Below, piece after piece: positions 12,078 to 23,935 of a stretch of 64,000 nucleotides of DNA; position 1 is the stretch's first letter; every line of letters starts with the position of its first letter. The DNA is taken from positions 1,798,001 through 1,862,000 of the forward strand of contig JAFKAC010000001.1 in the NCBI GenBank assembly GCA_025766275.1, in the 5' to 3' direction. The notes beneath the pieces are model-generated. The model was not told where the DNA came from and made no database searches. It saw nothing but the letters and a program-made list of their open reading frames with translations. The translations under genes were made by a program, and so were the position numbers. The stretch comes from Lactarius indigo (Eukaryota; Basidiomycota; Agaricomycetes; Russulales; Russulaceae).

Positions 12078-13887
12078 ATGGACTTTGACTTTCGCTGTAA
12101 CCGGCTCTCATGCAGGAAGTCCCTCACTGAAAAGGCAGTCGTCGTAAGTCGTTGACTTGGGCACAGGGCTGAGCAATCGCTCACCGGCATGCGACCGGCC
12201 CCTACTCCCAGACCTACCTGTGAGAGGCCCCCAGAGGATGAACGAGCTCCAGTGTATACTGATATTTTTCGTCAGGCTCGCATATATTTTGCGGTAAGAG
12301 CCATCGAACAAACTGGATTCGCCTGCTTTGCGGCGTCGACTGACGCTACCTACTACTAGTGGACTGCGCGAATGAACTATTTAGCGCATCTCGACTGTGT
12401 CCCGGTGCTGTGCACACTCATCTGAGGCCGGTGAAAAAATCTGACTGGTCCCTCTGGTCCCTGGTTTTATCGTTGGCAGCCTGTGAAACATCTCTCACTG
12501 AACCGTACGTCGCTCGTAGGTTATGCTCCTAGACGTAGACGTTAAATTCGGGAAAAAGTGACGACGTTGTAGTGAGCAACGGTGGCCCCGCAAATTACGC
12601 TGCGGGAAGAAATTTTTTGAGCGTTCCTTAGGTGTCATCGTTGCACCCCTCCAACGACTACAAGACGGTGCGTGTGTATGCGCGCTCTTTTGCTCTCGCT
12701 ATTTAGCGCCGCAATACTTTTCATACTTCGCAAGTCTGTACTGTCTGGCTTGAATCCCGCGACGATACTTGAGATCTGCAGTCGCGCGATATCGTTTTGG
12801 CAATATCAAATACACCAGGAAAAGTACATCCATTCGGCCTCTGCAACTTTGAACGGATTTGTGAAACAGCGTCCTGCAGTTCCTTTCAGCATGCGGTCGT
12901 GCGCAGTGTCAACGATAAGAATGCGCAGCTACAAAAACAGCTAGAGAATCTCGTGAGAGAAGGTATTGTTTCACGCCACACTCGACTTCTTTCCGCTTAC
13001 ATGCAATCTCAGCTGACAGCGAAATCAACCTGCTGAGTGGCAAACTATCAGGTAGAACCTTCGAGGGTCACTCAGACCTGCAGCGATGATTCAGATACCC
13101 TCTACTGCGGGCAGACCTCGAACGCGATTTAGATCTGGAAAGACGCAAGAACAGGGATCTCCAGGAGTCTTCGAGGGAAAGGGACAAAGAATACCAGAAA
13201 CTGAAGGTTTGAAATCTATCTGCAACGCGTGTCGCTGTACTGTAACACAGAGCACTTCTTTGTTACTAGGCACAGTATGACAAGCTCAAGCGTAGAGCGC
13301 TACTGGCACCGACAGGCCAACCTGGCATCAATATCGCTGGTGGACCTGAACTACCCCCAGGAATCAATGCCATGGAAACGAACGGGGTGCGCAGTCTTAT
13401 CCTTCTCTTCTAGAAGATAAAGCATGGGAAAAAAAGAAGGGGTGGATCAAATCAAGTCATTGACTAACTTATGTCCACATTCAGAGAACGCCGATGGCAA
13501 ACCGTACTGCGGCACAGTTTGGTACACCCGCGGGCCAGCCTATATGGAGCAGCCACCCCCATCCGCAGCAGCAACAGCACGCTCTTGCGCAAAACGTTCC
13601 ACCAGTGCGACAGCCGTTCGTCGCGAGCGATCGATCTCTGCACCTGAGTGCCGCCTCGGAACGCTCGAATAGCACACAAGAGGTTGAGGAACTCTTGGGG
13701 AGTCAAGGTCGGATGCGGCGAACGACCAGCTATCAGGGTGGGTGGGCAAGCACGAGCCAGTCTCAGCAGAGAGGTAAGCCTTGGCTCGAGTGTCCCCATG
13801 GGCGTGCTTGACCTGGCCGTAGTGTTTGCTCCCTCGACAGGGCGACGAGCATCCGGGGTATTTCAACCAGGAGGCAGGGGAAAGTGA
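12078..13887 (+). CDS. HEI10: HEI10/CCNB1IP1 (Zip3-like) meiotic RING E3 ligase
   Basis: It begins MDFDFRCNRLSCRKSLTEK (12078-12143) and continues in very small exons: 12276-12293 (SHIFC), 12360-12404 (DCANELFSASRLCP), 12480-12504 (CETSLTEP), 12559-12571 (13 nt, DDVV), 12632-12667, 12735-12823 (AISFWQYQIHQ), 12880-12962, 13013-13051, 13115-13206, 13270-13386 (AQYDKLKRRALLAP), 13485-13773 and 13841-13887. The C3HC4-type RING Cys/His set, the central coiled coil (DLERDLDLERRKNRDLQESS) and the Pro/Gln-rich tail match the HEI10/CCNB1IP1 family. These act at meiotic crossover sites on the synaptonemal complex and promote ubiquitin or SUMO transfer. The link between exon 1 and SHIFC should encode TTC. 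The only well-placed piece, 12212-12219, is 8 nt instead of 7 and breaks the frame. Otherwise the gene is intact. Confidence 0.85.
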
Positions 13888-14201
13888 ACGTTTGATACAC
13901 ACACTCTACGCCGGCTTGTGTGATTTCGAATAAATCGTCATATTAACTGAGAGACAGGTGGAAAAAATGAGTACATGTACCATTAATGCGTGCTGGTGCT
14001 TTTTACTATACTCGTGGCTTGTTTCGATGGGGAAAGAATACAGATAGAGAATACGCATATCATATCGAGTCCGGGTTGCTATGCATCAAGGGTACTGGAC
14101 ACAAGTGGGCCAAAGGTTGAAATGGCAAAATGGTGAGAAGAAAAAAATGGGGAACGAAGAGTTACGAAGAGGGAGAGTGGCAGGCAACAAGATGCGTGGT
14201 G
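13888..14201. other. intergenic, convergent 3' regions
   Basis: This is shared 3' flanking sequence between the HEI10-like gene (+) and the Ser/Pro-rich gene (-). AT-rich stretches near 13920-14060 could hold the poly(A) signals. Nothing else was recognised. Confidence 0.4.
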
Positions 14202-17198
14202 TCAATCCCGACGCAAACACCCATTTTTCTCATCTTCGAGATACTGCCCTATAGCAAGAATGTCCTGCCCTGCCCGACGGAGATACCCAGCGAGGACTTC
14301 CTTGTCCGCGTGGGGGAGCAGCTCGCCGAGCTTCTCGACCTGTTGTGTGAACTCGGTGCTTGCCGACGCCGTATCGAGGTCCGGCGACGGGCCGGGTGAG
14401 CGCCCAAAGAAGGACGGACGCTTGAGGGTGTTGCTCCGCCTTCGCATGGGTGGCGAGGGCGATGTCGATTCAGAGCTGGGTAGCGAGGGTGCCAGCATGA
14501 GCGTGCGCGAGCGCTGCATGCGGCTCGGCAGGGCACGAGGACCACCAGGCACCGACGGCGCGCTGGTGATCTGCACCGGGCGGGGATTTGGTGCCGTCGC
14601 CGCCGGGGGTGGCTTGGTGAGCCGCGTGTGAGAAATTGATGGCTTGTTGTGGTGGTGGCCATTGATGTGGTTGCTGTCTTTCCTCGTGCTCGTGTTTCTT
14701 CCAAGGGAAGCAAAGAAGCCACCGGTAGCCTTTGACCCTGCTGCCGAAAGGGGGACAGCATATGACAATGGTGATCCGATCATCGTAGAGTGGCGGAAGT
14801 TGATGGTTGGCTGGACGCCGGCGAGCGCGGGGTAAGGTAATGCAGGTGGAGGGACATTGGGGGATGGGAGGGTGTCGATATCACGAGGTGACAGATCCGT
14901 GGCGATGTAGGCGTCAGCCCGCAAGGGGAACGTCATTTCGGACGATATGGACGCCCTTGACGTATGGCGAGGTCGTGGAACGAGAAGTGTTTCCGAAGGA
15001 TGTGGTGGGAGGGCGGAGACCAAACGAGTTCTCGAATTACCTGAAGGGAAAACGTTGGCACAAGGCCAGTTAAGAGGGAGATTTCATCGCTCACCTCTTT
15101 CTTTCATAGAAGCAACCCAGTCACCAAGCCCACAATCGTACATAGCCAGTTCATTAATCTTATTTGCGTATCCGATCGCCCTTTCCAAAGATGTTTTCTT
15201 GGCCAGGACGTCTTTGAATTGCATGGCGTCTGGCGACCTAGCTCGTATGCGTGGTCGAGAAAATGACTCCGGAGATGATGACCGGGTGAAAATGCTCATT
15301 CTTGTGGACCTTGGGGATCTTGTCGACGGTGTTCGGGGTAAAGAGGAGTATCTCTTCAGGTTGGTCAATACCCCCCTCCGTGGAGATGACGAAGGCCCCT
15401 CTTCTGGTGCGATTTCCCTTATGCTAGGAGGGGAACCATCCGAGTCTTGGGGAAGATCAGGCCGCGCATCCTCAAAGCCATGCCGACCACTTTCCGACGA
15501 GATGCGACTGGAGTCATTTGAACTGCTCACCCAACTACGCTCTCTACGAAGCCCCGGGGGGTGAGCCGTGGTCGGATCACGATCGTCGTTAGCAGGCTGA
15601 GTAATGACAGGTACCGTCTGGACTATCTGTTGGAAGATCGGGTAATTGATCCTTGGATGGAAGTTCAGCAACCAGCCTAACTGTGTTCTCAGGCAACGAC
15701 TGTTGCCTTTCTGGGGGTACGACAAGGATGGTTGACGGGGGGAACGCGCCTTCCCTGATGTGGTGGACAGCAACGTCAGTGCTAGTCGGCACAGGTTCGG
15801 GTCTACAAAGGTTAACGACGATCAAAAAGGACCGGATCAAAAAAGGAAAGGAACACTCGCTCCGGAGAGTAGACAGAGCCTTCGGACGATGAGGAATCGT
15901 TATTCGGGGGAGGCGTCGAGCTGATTTGTATCTGATGATGAATGGAAGTGACCGACGTCTTGGAAGAGAGCCTAAGGGTGACGGAGGTAGGTGTCGTAGA
16001 CTCTCCTGATCCTCTTTTGGAAGTTAGTGGCGATGGTGAACGCAACCGAGGCGGTCGGGGCGGAGGCGGTGCACTGAAATCGATATCGAACATGGCCCTA
16101 GGGGGCGGTGGAAGTGGACCCGCCTTAGGAGTGGAGACCAGGTTGGTAAAATAGATACGAGGACGGTGCTACAGACATTGAGGTCGCAGAGGAGGGCGAT
16201 GCCTGACCTTGCTCGGGAGTACTTATACCCTGATGCCGAGATGAAGTGATGAGAGAAGGCGCTGAGCGAGGCTGGGTATACCCTGTGAGTCCATTCATTA
16301 CGGGAGAGACGCTGTGCATGGGTTCTACTGAAGCAGACATAGCCGCAGGAGGTGCATGTGAAACGTCGGACGGTATATGCTGCGCCGAGGAGTCCGATTC
16401 GCTTGTATCAGCAGAGACGGATATCTGAGGGGACGGCGAACGCGAAGTGGGTGTCTGGAAGATAGGTGGCTTCAAGTCGGATGGAGTGTCCTGGGAGAGG
16501 CCAGCAAGCTTCCGAACCGATTCACGACGCGTACCGACGATGCCAATGTCGCGTGACGATGATTTTGTGTGGGAGGTGGTGCTGCGCGCCTTACGTGGGT
16601 GCTCCGCCTGCGCGGAGGAGAGTGAGCGGACAAGCGAGGATGCTGTGGGGGAGACGATGGAAGGAAGAGAAGGTGTGAGGGACGAAAAGGGGATGTCATG
16701 CAAGGGAACCAGGTTTGAGTCCGGAGGCGCGACAAGCGCCGAGGCTGCCAATTGTGCCTCGACGACTAATTTTCGGCCGGCCAACGGCAACGTGGTCGTC
16801 GCAATGCTGGGTGCCGATAACGGCAAGCGTTCTTCTTGTTCTTCGAGTGTGTCTGCCTCCAATGGAACAATAGCTGTCTTCCGATTGTGTGCACTGTTGT
16901 CTGTGGTGCTAATGTTGTGTTTTCGTCTGTGTTTTACCGTGCTGCCTAAATCGTCGTTCTTCGTATGTGTGCCGCTCGCGAACGACGACAGAGGTGAAAA
17001 GTCAACGCCGTTGCTCAGATTGAGCTCATCGAGCTGCTCGGTTTCCTGATCACCCATATACGGTTGATCGGCCAGACTGGACTGGTGATAAGACAATATG
17101 GCCCGAGTGTCTTGGCGCGTGGGGTGGGTCCTCGCTACAGGGATCACATCTAATGGACCGACGTATCCGGACCAGTGTTCACGGCAGAGAGAATGCAT
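14202..17198 (-). CDS. Ser/Pro-rich protein with CUE-like C-terminus
   Basis: Open minus-strand segments at about 16150-17198, 15890-16093, 15600-15795, 15084-15590 and 14202-15023 share composition and follow each other, so I treat them as one gene. Several junctions are not resolved: the frame changes near 16130, 15880 and 15600. Most of the protein is disordered and rich in Ser, Pro and Arg. One short conserved-looking block reads KKTSLERAIGYANKINELAM followed by YDCGLGDWVASMKERG. The last 40 residues, VEKLGELLPHADKEVLAGYL and RRAGQDILAIGQYLEDE, have the helical pattern and leucine spacing of a CUE/UBA-type ubiquitin-binding domain. The start is uncertain: ATG at 17198 or 17057. A role in ubiquitin-dependent sorting would be a guess. 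Confidence 0.6.
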
Positions 17199-17388
17199 TT
17201 TACATACCTGCGTAAGTAGCCATCGCGACAAGGAAGAGGCGGACGAAGAGTGTTTCACGAAGAATATGATTACAAGCTACAAGCTAATACGAAATCGTTG
17301 CCCAACTTTGGCAGTGACAGGCCGTCCAAAGTTGTCACTCAGCCGGCAGCACCTGTACAGACACATCCACTTCCCGTTCATTTCACTC

Positions 17389-20098
17389 TCACCAGTCCAT
17401 CTTCCCAGTGCCGCGTAATGGAATCTTCTTGCCTTTGTATCCGAACCCATCCAACCACGGCCACAGTTCGCTGCGCCGTTGCTCAAACTTCTCGACGGCC
17501 CCTACCTTTTGCAGCGTGAGCGCAATGTCGTCTAATCCGTTCAGCAAGCAGTGTCTCCGGAACGGATCCGTTGTGAACGGGACCGCGGGCTTCCCGTTCT
17601 GTCGCCGTACTTCCTGCTTCTCGAGGTCAACTTCGAGCTCCAGGCCCGCCTCAGCATCGGCGGCCAGTTCCCTGCATTCCTCGGCAGAAAGAGCGACCGG
17701 TAACATGCCGTTCTGCATCGTGTTGTTGCGGAAAATGTCAGCAAAGCTTGGTGCGATAACACAACGAATCCCAAAGTCGTTTCTACGTTTCCAATGCAGA
17801 GCACATTCAGGGGCGGGCTGGCGGACAAAGAAGGGCTCATTACTCACAGGCTCCAGGGCGCGTGTTCTCGGGAACTGCCGCACCCGAAATTTTTTCCGGT
17901 GCAAACCAGAATTTTCGCCTGATTGTACGGCGCACGGTTCAGCACAAAGTCAGTGTCTTTGTCCTGTATGAGGGTCCTTCCGCAGTGTGAAGAAGAGCGC
18001 ATTTGCGAGACCAGACCGCTTCAGCGTCTTGAGGAACTGTTTCGGGATAATCATGTCCGTGTCAACATTCTCGATATGTAGCGGCGCAGCTATGCCGGAC
18101 ACAATGGTGAATTTGGCAACACCCGATGGAGTCTCGGTAGGGGGTAATTCCTTCGGCGGCGTTTGGGATGGTTCTTGCTTTTCTGGCTCCGGCGGTGGCA
18201 GGACCGGATCATTTAAGAAGTCGAATGCGCTGGCCACTTTTAGCTTGCCGCTGGAACTGGTGTCCACGCCGAGGAACTTGCGCACATCTGTCAAGCTTGC
18301 CTGTCATGGCTGCTGCAGCGGCCATAGCGGGGCTAACAAGATGCGTGCGGCCACCGGCACCTTGACGGCCCTCAAAGTTCCGGTTGCTGGTGCTTGCGCA
18401 CCTTTCGCCAGGAGAGAGCTGATCGGGATTCATGCCCAGGCACATGGAGCAACCAGCCTCGCGCCAGTCGAAGCCAGCACGCTTGAATACGGTATCGAGG
18501 CCCTCGGCTTCCGCGTGCTGCTTAACGAGGCCAGAAGCCAGGAACAACCATCGCCTGAACGTTCGCTGCGACTTTTGCATCAGGCCCCGCAGCAAGCACG
18601 ATCTTCGCCGCGGAACGCAGGTCTTCGATGCGACTATTTGTGCAGGAGCCGATAAAGATCTTGTCCAAAACGATGTCTTCAATTCGTGTATTCGGAACGA
18701 GCCCCATGTACTTCAGCGAGCGCTCCACAGAAGAGCGTTTGACAGAGTCAGTAATCAATGCGGGGTCCGGAACAGCGCCTGTTATGGGAGCAACATCCTG
18801 TGGAGAAGTTCCCCAGGTGACTGTAGGGATGATATCTTCGGCACGGATGTTGACTTCCATATCGAATTGCGCCCCTTCGTCTGAAGCCAACTGACTTCCA
18901 ATAGGCAACGGCGCGGTCCCAAGCTTCGCCTTTCGGAGCCAACGGCCGGTTGCGGAGATACTCGAATGTAACTTCGTCGGGTGCGACCATTCCTGCACGA
19001 GCGCCAGCTTCGATGCTCATGTTACAGACACTCATGCGCGCCTCCATGCTGAAACCGCGGAAAACGGTGCCAGCGTACTCAATAACACAACCGGTGCCAC
19101 CGGCCGTGCCAATGAGACCAATGATATGAAGAATCACATCCTTGGAGGTGACGCCTTCGAGTAGCTCGCCATCGACGGTGATACGCATATTCTTTGCCTT
19201 CTTCTGCAACAGGGTCTGAGTTGCGAGGACGTGCTCAACTTCTGACGTCCCAATTCCGAACGCGAGAGAACCGAATGCCCCGTGCGCTACAAATGATTAA
19301 AAGATAGGTCACATTGGCCACAACGTGTCTCGCTTACTTGACGTGTGAGAATCACCACAGACGCAGGTGATGCCAGGGAGCTGAGTGGGGATAAGCGTGG
19401 TTTAAAAAGATCAAGATCTCGTCATTGCGTACCGTGAAGCCTTGCTCAGGTCCGATGATAGTGCACAATACCTGGGACGCAAGTCTGGACACAAGCAAAT
19501 GGGCGTAAATGAATTCCTCGCACCTTGACGTCTATCTGTCATGCCGAAATAAGTAAGGCCGAATTCTTTGACATTTTCCTCGAGTGCTACGCATTGAGCG
19601 CGCGAATCAGGTTCGCGGACAAAGGACTGAACCGAAGAGAAGCCCTTTCTCGAGTCGGTGCTGCAATAGTCCTGTCAGAGTCGAGGAGAGGTGCTATAGG
19701 CGAGAGGAAAACGCACGGCACGTTGTGATCTACTGTTGCCAGTGTGCAATCGGGACGACGCACAGGTCGGCCAGCAGTCCGCCTACGACACGACTTGTTC
19801 ACTAAGATCAGATACGCCAAAATAGTGAACTCACAATCCTTCGAATGCTTGGGGACTGGTGACCTCGTGTACGAGATGCCTAGAGCGAACATGACGACGC
19901 TGTCCAACATGGACGGTTCGTATCAAAACTATACCCACCGATCGATGTAAATCAATGCGAGTCCATCCTCCTGTGTATCACTGATCACAGAGCGAGAGTC
20001 AACACAGAGCGTATAATGTCATGACAGTTCACGTACACGACATGGTCGTCCCATATTTTATCATACAATGTTCGCGGCTTTGTCACGGGGCCAGGCAT
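17389..20098 (-). CDS. LEU1: 3-isopropylmalate dehydratase (isopropylmalate isomerase), with five +1 shifts
   Basis: This aconitase-family [4Fe-4S] enzyme isomerises 2- to 3-isopropylmalate in leucine synthesis. It starts [20 protein letters not shown] at 20098. Seven introns can be placed by conservation. Landmarks in order: [79 protein letters not shown] and [13 protein letters not shown] (cluster cysteines), then the small-subunit part [40 protein letters not shown], ending [14 protein letters not shown]. This is the usual fungal fused large plus small subunit. Within exons the conserved frame is interrupted five times by one extra base: near 19460, 18888, 18531, 18292 and 17961. There are no in-frame stops when read around them and no lost residues, so the gene looks functional apart from these sites. 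It is divergent from RPL29. Confidence 0.9.
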
Positions 20099-20302
20099 GT
20101 TCTAAGTTGGGGTGGGTCAGCTCAAAAGCTGAATGCGATCACAGTGCGATCGTACATTTTATACCGCACGCCACGCCTCGTTTTTCATTTCGTATTTCGT
20201 TCGGTGAAGCATCTCGGCCGACGAATCAGAGACAACGAATTATGGAACCCTTCGCCGATCGGCTCCGAACCGAAAAATCATATTCTATCGTGAGAACAAA
20301 AC

Positions 20303-20309
20303 TATATAG
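20303..20309 (+). promoter_or_regulatory. TATA-like box upstream of RPL29
   Basis: TATATAG lies 68 bp upstream of the RPL29 ATG, in the 278-bp divergent spacer shared with LEU1. Position and motif only. Confidence 0.3.
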
Positions 20310-20376
20310 CTCACCAGCCACACACCCAAACGTCGTCAACAGAACTAGCAGCGCAGCGCAGAGACTCTGACGAACG

Positions 20377-20783
20377 ATGGCCAAATCGAAGAAGTGCGTG
20401 CTAACACCAAGTCTCTACCCGTTTAGACTCAATTTCAATCTCCAGTCATACTAATCACAACCAGAATAAAAAGGCTCACCGCAATGGCATCAAGAAGCCA
20501 AAGTCGGCCGGTCGCACTCGCTCTTTGAAGGGTGTACGTTGGCAGTCCACTTTGTTTTATTCGGATGATGCTGATCATGTTCTCCGATCATCAGGTAGAT
20601 CCAAAGGTACTGGTCTTGTGCTAATGCTCTCTTGGTTCGCGTCGCTCAATTTAGCTCCCAGTTCCGACGCAACGCATTGTATGCGCTTATTGGCTCAGTG
20701 AGTTCTATCCCCCATATCATGGTATCCCACCGCTCATCCTACTGCAGCGCAAGGCACGGGTAGAACAGAAGGCCGCGTCATGA
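20377..20783 (+). CDS. RPL29: 60S ribosomal protein L29 (eL29)
   Basis: Five exons join exactly: 20377-20393, 20446-20533, 20595-20606 (12 nt), 20662-20697 and 20748-20783, giving 62 aa. The protein starts MAKSKNHTNHNQNKKAHRNG and continues IKKPKSAGRTRSLKG, VDPK, FRRNALYALIGS. This is the eL29 pattern, and the length matches fungal eL29. It is a component of the large ribosomal subunit, very basic. Four introns in so short a gene, including one flanking a 12-nt exon, are typical of this gene in basidiomycetes. It lies head to head with LEU1. Confidence 0.95.
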
Positions 20784-21018
20784 TGAGGCTCGGCTAGATG
20801 GTGTTCGATGTCCAGTCCATGATTCTCCGCTTGTCTGTATCACAACCACTATACATGTTTATGCGTAAACGACTCCACAACAAAAAAAAATGCAACCAGA
20901 AACACCCTTAAAACCGCTGCCTGCTGCAAGATAATCATTCCCTCAGTTATGCCCAGCAATACACCTCCAGCATTAGCGCAGAAGCGTGCCCGCGCACCGT
21001 GGTGGTGATCACCAGCTC

Positions 21019-23243
21019 TTATCCACCCTCTGTTGTCGACTCTCGGAGGCCTCTGTTCAATGCGGCATTCCGCTCCAGCGTTGCGCGCAGCCGGAGCGCC
21101 TTGAAATGCATGTCAGCACATAAGCTGGGACAACTGGCCCTGGCATACCGCTGCATCCTCCACCGGCATGGCACCCTTCGCCATGTTGTGTTTACCCGGT
21201 CTTGGCCTCCTTGCGAACGGCCGGATCGCCTTCGCACCATCTTGCTGGTCGAGAAGTTTGAGACACTCTTCGTCGGTTGCAACGTATCCTTCGAGAAGCG
21301 CGAAGAATTTATGTCGCAACACGGTCTTGATGCGTTCCAGAGCACGGCTAGTAAACCAGCCGTCACGTTCCTAGAGAGTGATTTAGCCTCCGGCGTAAGA
21401 ATTAGCTAGAGCTCGCCTACATTGCAACTATCGCGCACATCCTCTTCCTCGTCTATCATCTGTTTGAGCATAGGATCTGTGATGTCGCACAACTGGAAAG
21501 CAGCCGTTTCCGAAGTAAGTGTGACACCGTCAAAGATGTGCGACCTGTTGCTTCCAGAATTCAGAAAAAAAAACCAGATACAAAGCGACTGGGTGCAACC
21601 TTCTGTCATCACGGGCTTGTTCTGTCGACGAACGGTTCATGGAAGCAGCGGCGGTGCGACTTTCCTGCCGTCGTGATACCACCGAGGCGCGACCAATGGG
21701 GTGGTTGAGATTTCGGAAGTATAGCTTTTGATAGCTTGATTTCTTGGTCAATACAACAGAGAAGCGTCAGAGCTGCACACGCTGACAATCTTGCCTGGGG
21801 ATCCTGCCGCGGGTCGTATCCAAATCGGACCATGGTATCCCTCCATGGACCATCTCCAAAGACATAACAAGTCAAGGGGAGGAAAACTTTGGAGCTAGTC
21901 GCAACGGTATGTAAAGGGGTCGCAAAACAGGTAAAGAAGTAGCACACACTTGTGAATTTCTCGTGCTTGGGCTGCCGTAAATTGGTTGAGCAGGGCGGCA
22001 CGGGTCCACACTGGCCGTGTCTGGAAGAGCTTGCGGAGTGGGGACACACAATTGACTAGTTCTGGCATACAACTGAGATGATAAGGCGCCTACCTCTTCT
22101 AGCTGCCGAACGAGGGTCTGATCGTACTGGTTGCGCACTTCCTCGACATTCGGCGGGGGTTTGGTCGGCACCTTTGGCACCAAAAAACGAAACGTTAGGA
22201 TGTTCTGCACCATACTCGACTGGCGAAAAATAAAGCGCTCAACTCCTTTCTCAGCGAAAGAGACCGACGTGGGGCCGTAACCCTTCCAGCGCGCTTTGTT
22301 GATCAGCCTCTTCTTCTCTTCGCCCGTCTTCTCGTCCACGACAGTAGTGGGAACAGACATCGGGTTCGCTTTGAAACTGGAATCCGAGCCGGGTGAAAAT
22401 AAAATGAAGGCTCAAGCTAGAAGATGGCCACGCACTTGTAATTCTGAGGTATGCCCTGTCGGCTGAATATAGGAGGCGGAAACAAACGAAGATTGCTTCT
22501 TTGCGTCGAGAGCTGAGCCTCTGGATGCACGCGCTCTACCAGCTGAGGGTCGACATCGACGTCCATGGCAGAGGGGTCGTCGATGGTATAATCCTCCCTT
22601 TCCTGAGGGAAACGATATTCCTGGATACCTTCCACTTTATGGAGAGTAAGGTAGAGTCGAGCGCGAAGAAGACAAAAGGGCAGGCGCTGACCATCTAGAG
22701 CTGTCATTGCTTTGCGAAGCTTTGAAAGAGGGTCGTCCTGAGGGGGCTGGTACTGGAAGTCGGCCATACCTCAATGACAGTCTTCAGCATGCCGTGTCGG
22801 TGGTTAAGCTGAAGCAGGTAACGCTCACTGCGGAATCTGGCTGTCTTCGGTATTACGCCGACAGCAGTTGCAGTGTACTCTCCTATGGTCTCTTTCTGCG
22901 ATCCGTCCTCGTCAGGAGGACGCTTCAGTCTCCTCTTCACGACTTTTAGTAATACGTTATTCGTCGGGACGAGATCGCCTGGTAAAGGGTGCGAGAACGG
23001 ATTGTCAGGTCTTAGGTTAAGCTCCAGGAGAGCATCTTCCTTTGGTGCGCCTCGCCTAAACGCTCTATCTATGGAGGACTGGCCGCCTAGCGAGTGAACA
23101 GCCGCGCTAACAGATTCCGGACGTACATATCCAGGGTACTCTATGGAATAGAAGTGAGCGGTCGGAAGCTCATGGGCCAGGGCCGATTTATGCGGCTCTG
23201 CTAAGGTGGATGTCTCTGGGGAATCGTCTGGGCGCTCCGTCAT
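21019..23243 (-). CDS. TFIIIC subunit, GTF3C5/Tfc1 (Tau95) family
   Basis: The start is the ATG at 23243, before TERPDDSPETSTLAEPHKSA. The family features appear in order. The N-terminal triple-barrel region reads FYSIEYPGYVRPESVSAAVH, LGGQSSIDRAF and LELNLRPDNPFSHPLPGD. An intron follows, then MADFQYQPPQDDPLSKLRKA. The DNA-binding half has ARWKGYGPTSVSFAEKGVER, QTRPVWTRAALLNQFTAAQ, LPLTCYVFGDGPWRDTMVRF, GYDPRQDP and LYFRNLNHPIGR. TFIIIC binds the A and B boxes of tRNA genes for RNA polymerase III, and this subunit contacts the A-box side. The C-terminus is taken as ending RGLRESTTEGG at 21019, using a GTATGC donor near 21145. A stop at 21113 without that splice is the alternative. The usual acidic tail is short (DEEEDV). 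Confidence 0.85.
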
Positions 23244-23370
23244 CTGGACTCGAGTGTCACAGTGCAAGCTCGATGCTCGGGGCGAAGGCTCGTGACTAAG
23301 ACGCGTCGCGTCACAGCACGTGCACTCTGGACGTATATGCTATAACTCGGTCATACAACAACGGTGTGAG

Positions 23371-23935
23371 CTACGAGTCATCTTTCTTATGTGGTTTCCC
23401 TTGCGTCAATCCCATAATCTCCTGCAATGCCTCCTAAACGAACAGGTGTGAAGAGAAGGTATGAGCAAGCGAGTAGCCAGGTACATACGTCAGAATTCAT
23501 CTTGAGGCCGGCAGCATTGAGCTCTTCCATCACCCGTTTGGCTGCCCTCACGAATTTTCTATTCGTCACGAGCTTAAACATCTGATATTGGGAGGGAGGC
23601 GTCGTAGAATTGATGTCGAGCCCTTCAGGAGAGGTCGTGTCAGCGAAGCGAATATGTAGCTCGGAAAACACAGGGCAAAGAGCACGAAAGTACGAACCCA
23701 TCTCCTTAGTCAGGGAATACAAGTCCGAGAGTGCTGTGAGAGCATTCGGTTTGTCTGCGAGCTTCTGAAACAGTGTCGTGTGCTTAATAGCGTTGATGAA
23801 ATCGTCGGGGGCCTCTGCAGCCTGCCATCTAGGTGTGGTCGAGAATGCACGGAATGAATAATGGTGCGAAGGTCGATGCGTCCTCGATGCGGTGATGCTC
23901 TTAATAGCAAACCGTAAGCTTAACGTCCGCAACAT
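23371..23935 (-). CDS. putative mitochondrial protein of unknown function
   Basis: Two exons, 23489-23935 and 23371-23433, give 169 aa. The ATG at 23935 begins MLRTLSLRFAIKSITASRTH, an Arg/Ser-rich and acid-free leader. FRAFSTTPRWQ follows, typical of a mitochondrial presequence and its cleavage region in fungi. The mature part is helical (FQKLADKPNALTALSDLYSL, KFVRAAKRVMEELNAAGLKM) and ends GLTQGKPHKKDDS. I do not recognise the family. It is transcribed in the same direction as the TFIIIC subunit gene, 127 bp upstream of it. Confidence 0.7.

Noticed and set aside
13052..13114. A frameshift in HEI10 after GKLS
   Set aside because: First suspected with an acceptor at 13094, but the acceptor at 13114 gives GKLSDLERDLDLE in frame.
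19461..19470. Missed intron as the cause of the LEU1 shift near 19460
   Set aside because: No GT-AG pair restores the GIVH-IIGPEQ sequence; only removal of one base does.
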